Shown piece by piece: positions 59,101-64,000 of a DNA stretch of 64,000 bases. The notes below the pieces were generated by a model. It was not told where the DNA came from. It saw only the letters and a list, made by a program, of their open reading frames with translations, and made no database searches. Made by a program: the position numbers and the translations under genes. Position 1 is the stretch's first letter. Every line of letters begins with the position of its first letter. This DNA comes from Gammaproteobacteria bacterium (GTDB lineage: Bacteria > Pseudomonadota > Gammaproteobacteria > Steroidobacterales > Woeseiaceae): NCBI GenBank assembly GCA_003331585.1, contig QOPG01000007.1, positions 1-64,000 on the forward strand, written 5' to 3'.

Positions 59101-59865
59101 ATGACAATACCGATAAAAAATCCTGATGAACAAAATAAAATGAGAATTGCTGGAAGACTTGCTGCAGATGCTCTTGATATGATTGAAGAATTCGTTCAAC
59201 CGGGAATAAGTACTGCTGAATTAGATAGAATCTGCCATGATTTCATCACTAATGAACAAGGGGCAATTCCAGCACCCCTAAATTATCGTGGTTTTCCAAA
59301 ATCAATATGTACATCAATTAATCATGTTGTATGCCATGGAATTCCAGGTGATAGAGTTCTAAAAACTGGTGATTCTCTTAACATTGATATAACGGTTATC
59401 AAAGATGGTTTCCATGGTGACACCAGCAGAATGTTTTTCGCTGGCAAGCCCTCTGTAATCGCAAAAAGATTATCTGATGTTGCCTATGAGAGTATGTGGT
59501 TAGGTATTGAACAGTTATGTCATGGAAAATATCTCGGTGATGTAGGTCATGCAATTCAATCGTATGCAGAAAAAAATAGGTTTTCGGTAGTAAGAGAATT
59601 TTGCGGTCATGGGATAGGTAGATATTTTCATGAGGATCCACAAGTTCTTCATTACGGTAAAGCAGGTACTGGTATCGAGCTTAAATCAGGAATGACTCTT
59701 ACAATCGAGCCAATGATTAATTCAGGAAAAAGTGATATTAAAATTTTACCCGATGGATGGACAGTTGTTACAAAAGATCATGGATTATCCGCACAATGGG
59801 AGCATACAGTTCTGATAACAGATGATGGATATGAAGTTTTAACTCTAGGTAAAAATCACAGATAA
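59101..59865 (+). CDS. map: Methionine aminopeptidase, type I
   Basis: Removes N-terminal Met from new proteins with a dimetal centre. The 254-residue protein shows MRIAGRLAADALDMI near 12-26, HGIPGDRVLKTGD near 79-91, the metal ligands Asp in NIDITVIKDGFHGDTSRMF near 94-112, His in CGHGIGRYFHEDP near 168-180 and Glu in LTIEPMINSG near 200-210 and QWEHTV near 233. It is divergent from rpsB, as in E. coli; the 262-nt gap between them serves both genes. Confidence 0.96.
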   Translation: MTIPIKNPDEQNKMRIAGRLAADALDMIEEFVQPGISTAELDRICHDFITNEQGAIPAPLNYRGFPKSICTSINHVVCHGIPGDRVLKTGDSLNIDITVIKDGFHGDTSRMFFAGKPSVIAKRLSDVAYESMWLGIEQLCHGKYLGDVGHAIQSYAEKNRFSVVREFCGHGIGRYFHEDPQVLHYGKAGTGIELKSGMTLTIEPMINSGKSDIKILPDGWTVVTKDHGLSAQWEHTVLITDDGYEVLTLGKNHR

Positions 59866-59889
59866 TACCGCACCTAATAGGAAAACTGA

Positions 59890-60255
59890 ATGATAAAAAT
59901 CTATGGTATTCAAAACTGTGATTCTTGCAAAAAAACACAAAAATGGTTCTTCAATGAAAGCATTAATATTAATTTTCATGATTATCGTTTAGATGGAATA
60001 AATAAAGAAATACTTATGTATTTCAATAGTTTTTGTGATCTAGTTAAAATTATAAATAAAAGAAGTACCTCCTGGAGGCTTTTACCAAAAAATATAAGAG
60101 ATAATATTAACGCAACTAACATTATTGAATTATTAATCAAAACTCCGACGCTTATTAAACGTCCCGTGATTATTCATGAGAAAAATTTTTTTATTGGTTT
60201 TCAAGAAGAAGAATTAAAAAAAATATTTACGCAAACCAACAATTTGGAATTATAA
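59890..60255 (+). CDS. ArsC/Spx-family reductase (YffB-like)
   Basis: A 121-residue thioredoxin-like protein of the ArsC family. The N-terminus IYGIQNCDSCKKTQKWF carries a CDSC pair (residues 10-13). The family region TSWRLLPKN near 60 and a Lys-Arg-Pro segment (TLIKRPVIIHEKNFFIGF near 91-108) follow. It is probably the YffB type, which occurs next to dapE in E. coli. YffB has only one Cys at this motif, whereas the two here resemble Spx or ArsC-like redox proteins, so substrate and role are uncertain. It precedes dsbB by 10 nt. Confidence 0.8.
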   Translation: MIKIYGIQNCDSCKKTQKWFFNESININFHDYRLDGINKEILMYFNSFCDLVKIINKRSTSWRLLPKNIRDNINATNIIELLIKTPTLIKRPVIIHEKNFFIGFQEEELKKIFTQTNNLEL

Positions 60256-60265
60256 TCCAGTTATT

Positions 60266-60760
60266 ATGATTTATAATTCTCGTTCATTGTATTTTCTTGG
60301 ATTCTTGGCGTGCACAGGTATGATGTCTTACGCTCTTTATGCAGAATATATTCTTCATTTAATACCGTGCCCACTTTGTGTCCTTCAGAGACTTGCTGTC
60401 TCTCTTACAGGTGTTATCTTCTTAATTGCATCGATACATAATCCAAGGAAAAATACAAAAATTCTGTACACGATTATAATTGGATTGTCCTCTCTAGGTG
60501 GAGCATCTATTGCTGGATGGCATGTTTATTTACAAAATCTACCGATCGATCAAATCCCAAGTTGTGGCCCAGGATTTGATTACCTTGTTGGAAATTTTCC
60601 ATTAGGAGAAGCTTTACTAATAATTTTTAGTGGATCCGGTGAATGCGCTACTATAGATTGGAGTTTTGTATACTTATCTATGCCTTCATGGGTATTTTTA
60701 TCTTGCATGATGCTATTTGCTCTGAATTTATTTACTCAAATAAATTCATCAAACAAATAA
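60266..60760 (+). CDS. dsbB: Disulfide bond formation protein DsbB
   Basis: Inner-membrane oxidase that reoxidises DsbA and passes electrons to quinone. The 164-residue protein has four membrane helices (about 8-28, 42-62, 70-88 and 140-160), the first redox pair CPLC near 36-39 (IPCPLCVLQRL), and the second periplasmic cysteines around SCGPGFDYL near 99 and GECATIDW near 126. Its last 12 nt overlap the convergent end of dapE. It supports disulfides in periplasmic proteins such as the Cys-rich protein at 204. Confidence 0.94.
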   Translation: MIYNSRSLYFLGFLACTGMMSYALYAEYILHLIPCPLCVLQRLAVSLTGVIFLIASIHNPRKNTKILYTIIIGLSSLGGASIAGWHVYLQNLPIDQIPSCGPGFDYLVGNFPLGEALLIIFSGSGECATIDWSFVYLSMPSWVFLSCMMLFALNLFTQINSSNK

Positions 60761-61885
60761 ATCTTTCATAATTTTATAATAAATTTTTGACAATTTCGGT
60801 GTATCTTCAGTAGGTACACGTTCATTAACTTTATGAATTGTTTCATTTATTGAGCCTAGCTCTATAATTTCGGGTACATAGGGTGCGATAAATCTTCCGT
60901 CAGATGTGCCACCACCAGTAGATAATTTGGGATTTTTAGAACACTCCTTTCTTATGACATTCTGAGCAATCTCAATTAAGCGTCCCTTCTTTGATAAAAA
61001 TGGAATACCCGATTCCTTCCATTTTAACTCACAGTCGATATCATGGCTCGATACAATCTTTAAAATAGTGTTTTTTATGCTCTCATAATCCCATAGATTG
61101 TTGAAACGAACATTAAAAACTAACTCAACTTCACCAGGAATGACATTAATCCCTCTATTACTGCTATTGATATCAACTATCTCAAAATTCGTGGGAGGAA
61201 AAAAATCATTCCCTTGATCCCATTCAATTTCATTTAGATCACTGATAATCGGACTTATCATTTTAAATGGATTTTTTGCTAGATGCGGGTAAGCAACATG
61301 CCCTTGACAACCAATAATCTTAATGAATCCAGTTAGAGACCCCCTTCTTCCAATTTTTATTGTATCTCCGAGTAGTTTCTCACTAGATGGCTCACCCACA
61401 ATACACCAATCTATTTTTTGACCTCTTTTTATAAGTTCTTTAATAACTTTTTTTGTTCCATTTATTGCTGGTCCTTCTTCGTCACTCGTTATTAAAAAAG
61501 CTATGGAACCACAAAATGACTCTTTATTCGACAGAAATTTCTCCACCGCTGTAACCATCGCCGCTAAACCAGATTTCATATCTGCCGCTCCTCGACCATA
61601 TATAAAACCATTTCGTTCGGTCGATAAGAATGGATTTGAACCCCATTCATCAATTGGGCCAGGAGGAACAACATCTGTATGACCCAGAAAGCAGAGAGTT
61701 GGACCATCTGTGCTTTTCAATAATGCCCATAAGTTTTTTACTTCGCCAAAATTAATTTTTTCGCATTCAAAACCTATCGCTTCAAGTCGATTTAATATTA
61801 TATCCTGACAACCATTATCGTCTGGTGTAATTGATTTGCATTCTATGAGTTTTGATAGAAGAATATTTGAGGGATCATTTATCAT
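60749..61885 (-). CDS. dapE: Succinyl-diaminopimelate desuccinylase DapE
   Basis: M20 metallohydrolase of the lysine and diaminopimelate pathway. The 378-residue protein has the metal sites FLGHTDVVPPG near 66-76, GAADMKSGLAAM near 100, catalytic Glu in TSDEEGPAINGT near 134-145, ligand Glu in VGEPSSEKLLGD near 163-174 and TSGGTSDGRFIAPY near 323-336. It is told from other M20 proteins by these motifs and by the neighbourhood. It shares a 12-nt overlap with dsbB on the opposite strand. Confidence 0.94.
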   Translation of the reverse strand: MINDPSNILLSKLIECKSITPDDNGCQDIILNRLEAIGFECEKINFGEVKNLWALLKSTDGPTLCFLGHTDVVPPGPIDEWGSNPFLSTERNGFIYGRGAADMKSGLAAMVTAVEKFLSNKESFCGSIAFLITSDEEGPAINGTKKVIKELIKRGQKIDWCIVGEPSSEKLLGDTIKIGRRGSLTGFIKIIGCQGHVAYPHLAKNPFKMISPIISDLNEIEWDQGNDFFPPTNFEIVDINSSNRGINVIPGEVELVFNVRFNNLWDYESIKNTILKIVSSHDIDCELKWKESGIPFLSKKGRLIEIAQNVIRKECSKNPKLSTGGGTSDGRFIAPYVPEIIELGSINETIHKVNERVPTEDTPKLSKIYYKIMKDLFV

Positions 61886-61896
61886 TTTATACTTAG

Positions 61897-62577
61897 CTAT
61901 TTTGTAGCTTTTGATGCCACCTTATTTCTTATGTAATCTATGGTCAATTCTTCAGGCTTGATGCTTAGATCATCTGAATAATATTTTTTTCCTAGCTTAA
62001 GTAAAAAAGAAGCATTAGGGTAAATAATATTTTCCTTTATGGGTCGAATTTTAAATCGACCATTTAGAGCCTCTAAATAAGAATTAGATGCATTGCCGGT
62101 AACTGCAATTTCTAGATCGTTATCAATAATTTTATCGAATTTTGATTGAAGCTGAATTGGGGTGGAAGTTTTTAAGTTTTTTTGATTGTCTAATTGATAT
62201 TTTCCAATAAAAATCTCATCCATCCTTGCATCTTGAACGACAATAATATTTTCTAAATTATTTTTCTGCATAGCTTCATAAGCGATAGCTTCCATTGAAG
62301 AGATCGGAATAAGATTTATTTCGCCAGCAAAAGCTATACCCTGAGCCACAGCTGCAGCAATTCTGGTGCCAACGAAAGAGCCTGGACCAACACCCAATAT
62401 TATTGCATCCAAATCATTTATAACCGCGCCAGAATTTTCCAAAAGTTTCTGAATCGTCGGAAGAAGTGTATTTGTATGGCTTTTTGGTTCTATTAAATGA
62501 GAACTATACTCTTGATGCGCTATCTGAAGACAGACAGAACAAGCAGCTGATGATGTATCTAATGCTAATAAATTCAT
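61897..62577 (-). CDS. tsaB: tRNA threonylcarbamoyladenosine biosynthesis protein TsaB
   Basis: TsaB partners TsaD (and TsaE) in forming t6A37 in ANN-decoding tRNAs. The ATG at 62577 gives 226 residues and starts MNLLALDTSSAACSVCL, the ASKHA nucleotide-site start; an upstream codon would overlap yoaA by 41 nt. GVGPGSFVGTRIAAAVAQG near 66-84 and SSMEAIAYEAM near 93 are typical. It is 10 nt downstream of yoaA, as in E. coli. Confidence 0.94.
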   Translation of the reverse strand: MNLLALDTSSAACSVCLQIAHQEYSSHLIEPKSHTNTLLPTIQKLLENSGAVINDLDAIILGVGPGSFVGTRIAAAVAQGIAFAGEINLIPISSMEAIAYEAMQKNNLENIIVVQDARMDEIFIGKYQLDNQKNLKTSTPIQLQSKFDKIIDNDLEIAVTGNASNSYLEALNGRFKIRPIKENIIYPNASFLLKLGKKYYSDDLSIKPEELTIDYIRNKVASKATK

Positions 62578-62587
62578 AAATAAAAAC

Positions 62588-64000
62588 TCATTGCTTGGAA
62601 TCATGATTATTAGTTTGATGAGACTCAAGGAATTGATTTATTTTATCCCTATCATCGGTAAATTTCATTGGAGCTAAGCTTTTTTTGAAAACTGTTCCAT
62701 AACTCTTATTCTGAATACGGTTATCGCAAATCACAATCAAACCATAATCATTTTGATCTCTCAGTAACCTTCCCACTCCTTGTTTAAGAGACAAAACCGC
62801 AGTAGGTAATTGATGCTCAATAAAACCATTCCCACCATGCTGTTTTATATGCTCAAGTCTCGCCATCATAAGGGGATCTGCAGGAGATTTAAACGGTAAT
62901 TTATCAATTATAACCATTTTTAAAGCCGCCCCTCTAACATCGACACCTTCCCAGAAACTCTTTGTTCCAAGCAGTATTCCTTTTCCATCCTCTCTGAATT
63001 TCATAAGTAACTCTTCTCTCGAGGAATCGCCCTGCGAGAGAAGCACTCTTTTTTTTATAATTTTCTTATTTTTACTGAACCATCTTTTTGCTTCGTATAA
63101 TGACTTATTACTTGTGAAAAGAAAAAAAACTCCTCCTTCTATTAGATTAAGTAACTTGCTTGTATTTTTTAGCATCTCTTTGGTAAATTCACGATTAGAT
63201 GTATCAGGTAGATCTTTCGGTAAATAAATAAGAGCATTTTTATCTGTGGTATAGGGGCTTGGATAATTCGATTCAAGAGTATTTTTCAGGCCGATTCGAT
63301 CTTTAAAATGGGTAAAATCATTATCAATTGCAATGGTTGCTGAAGTAAATATCCAAGCCTGATGCGACATATCAAATTGATGGCAAAGCCTGTTACCTAT
63401 ATCGAGTGGTGTAATATTTAATCTGATTGATCTTGATGTCACTTCAATCCATCTCAAGCCATCCTCAAGAAATGGGTCAATAATAGAATTCAACCGAAAA
63501 TAATACTTCTCTAAAGTTTCTGACATGACCCCAAGTGATTCATCTTTACCTACAATGCTGGCCAAAGATTTGGCAACTTCTCTCATTGCAAGACAAAGAT
63601 CACTGATTGGTTTATTTAATTGTGATTCAATTTCATGAAATTCATAACGCCCCTCTTTTTTTGGTGAACTAATAACAAATTTCTTTAAATTTTTTGATAA
63701 ATTATCTATCGATTTTATAGTTTTTGCCTCATTTAGCACTATAGCTTTAAGGAGTAGCTCTTTAATAAATCTCTCAATTTCGATAGTACCTATACTTTTT
63801 CCAAAAAACTGAGTCGCAATATCAGGAATCTGGTGCGCCTCATCTATTATGATCACTTCCGCTTCAGGAAGAAAGTCAGAAAATCCCTCCTCTTTCATTG
63901 CTATATCTGCAAATAGTAAGTGATGATTTATTACAGAAAGATCTGTTTTTTGCGCCAGTTTCCTTGCCTTGAAAAAATAACATTGATCGTAACTTGGGCT
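62588..64000 (-). CDS. yoaA: DinG-family helicase YoaA, 5' end cut by window edge
   Basis: XPD/DinG-type superfamily 2 helicase; E. coli YoaA works with HolC in repair. The frame stays open to the right edge, so the protein is partial: 470 residues are visible, and the Met codon at 63898 is internal. Visible are a Cys with FFKARKLAQ (likely the end of the Fe-S cluster region), VINHHLLFAD, the DEAH box (IIDEAHQIPD) and C-terminal helicase motifs with GTKSFWEGVDVRG and the motif VI region KQGVGRLLRDQNDYG. The Walker A end lies outside. Position next to tsaB supports YoaA over DinG. Confidence 0.9.
   Translation of the reverse strand, partial: SPSYDQCYFFKARKLAQKTDLSVINHHLLFADIAMKEEGFSDFLPEAEVIIIDEAHQIPDIATQFFGKSIGTIEIERFIKELLLKAIVLNEAKTIKSIDNLSKNLKKFVISSPKKEGRYEFHEIESQLNKPISDLCLAMREVAKSLASIVGKDESLGVMSETLEKYYFRLNSIIDPFLEDGLRWIEVTSRSIRLNITPLDIGNRLCHQFDMSHQAWIFTSATIAIDNDFTHFKDRIGLKNTLESNYPSPYTTDKNALIYLPKDLPDTSNREFTKEMLKNTSKLLNLIEGGVFFLFTSNKSLYEAKRWFSKNKKIIKKRVLLSQGDSSREELLMKFREDGKGILLGTKSFWEGVDVRGAALKMVIIDKLPFKSPADPLMMARLEHIKQHGGNGFIEHQLPTAVLSLKQGVGRLLRDQNDYGLIVICDNRIQNKSYGTVFKKSLAPMKFTDDRDKINQFLESHQTNNHDSKQ

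Noticed and set aside
63896-63898. ATG at 63898 as the start of the helicase gene
   Set aside because: The frame stays open to the window edge and the upstream codons encode typical DinG-family sequence (FFKARKLAQ, VINHHLLFAD).

Overview
The window is a gene-dense, AT-rich stretch (by eye about one third G+C) of a Gram-negative bacterial chromosome. Gene order and protein families point to a gammaproteobacterium: yoaA-tsaB, map divergent from rpsB-tsf-pyrH-frr-uppS-cdsA-rseP-bamA-skp-lpxD-fabZ-lpxA-lpxB-rnhB-dnaE-accA, recJ-prfB-lysS, surE-pcm-nlpD, lepA-lepB-rnc-era-recO-pdxJ-acpS, sdhCDAB-sdhE and lptFG-pepA-holC-valS all follow known gammaproteobacterial linkages. Low G+C, very short spacers, ATGA overlaps and convergent genes separated by 0-8 nt suggest a streamlined, probably marine, free-living lineage (SAR86-like or similar). 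That assignment is inference.

Layout. 1-3102: a small membrane-anchored unknown protein and an RDD protein face lptG-lptF. 3256-12977 (+): pepA, holC, valS, mfd and a secreted CsiV-like protein with extra cadherin-like domains. 12986-26379 (-): one long run from a newly recognised small SdhAF4-like gene through sdhC-sdhD-sdhA-sdhB-sdhE, a glutaredoxin-like gene, lepA, lepB, rnc, era, recO, pdxJ, acpS, a PolB-type exonuclease, rlmD and nagZ. 26444-32784: ygfZ (+), lysS/prfB/recJ (-), with prfB read through a programmed +1 frameshift, an Mth938/NDUFAF3-like gene (+), and nlpD (-). 32791-35440: yqaA/DedA-like, pcm and surE (-), then an Smr-domain gene (+). 35445-58838 (-): an uninterrupted 21-gene block ending in ftsB, eno, kdsA, pyrG, tilS and beginning with rpsB. 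59101-64000: map, an ArsC-family reductase and dsbB (+), then dapE, tsaB and a partial yoaA helicase (-).

Together the genes cover outer-membrane building (LptFG, LpxABD, FabZ, KdsA, BamA, Skp, RseP), peptidoglycan turnover and division (UppS, NagZ, NlpD, FtsB), translation and RNA processing, DNA repair and replication, and respiration with its assembly factors. No mobile element, CRISPR array, rRNA or tRNA was seen, and no gap exceeds 300 bases.

Most notable: ribosomal protein S2 carries a roughly 125-residue lysine-rich tail with a 15-bp tandem repeat; the CsiV-like protein carries cadherin-like domains; three MEP isoprenoid genes (dxr, ispD, ispF), plus truD and rpoS, are missing from syntenic slots that are otherwise intact; a 59-residue SdhAF4-like gene precedes sdhC; and all six convergent gene pairs lack room for terminators. 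This is mainly a core-genome window. I do not see a clearly new multi-gene system.
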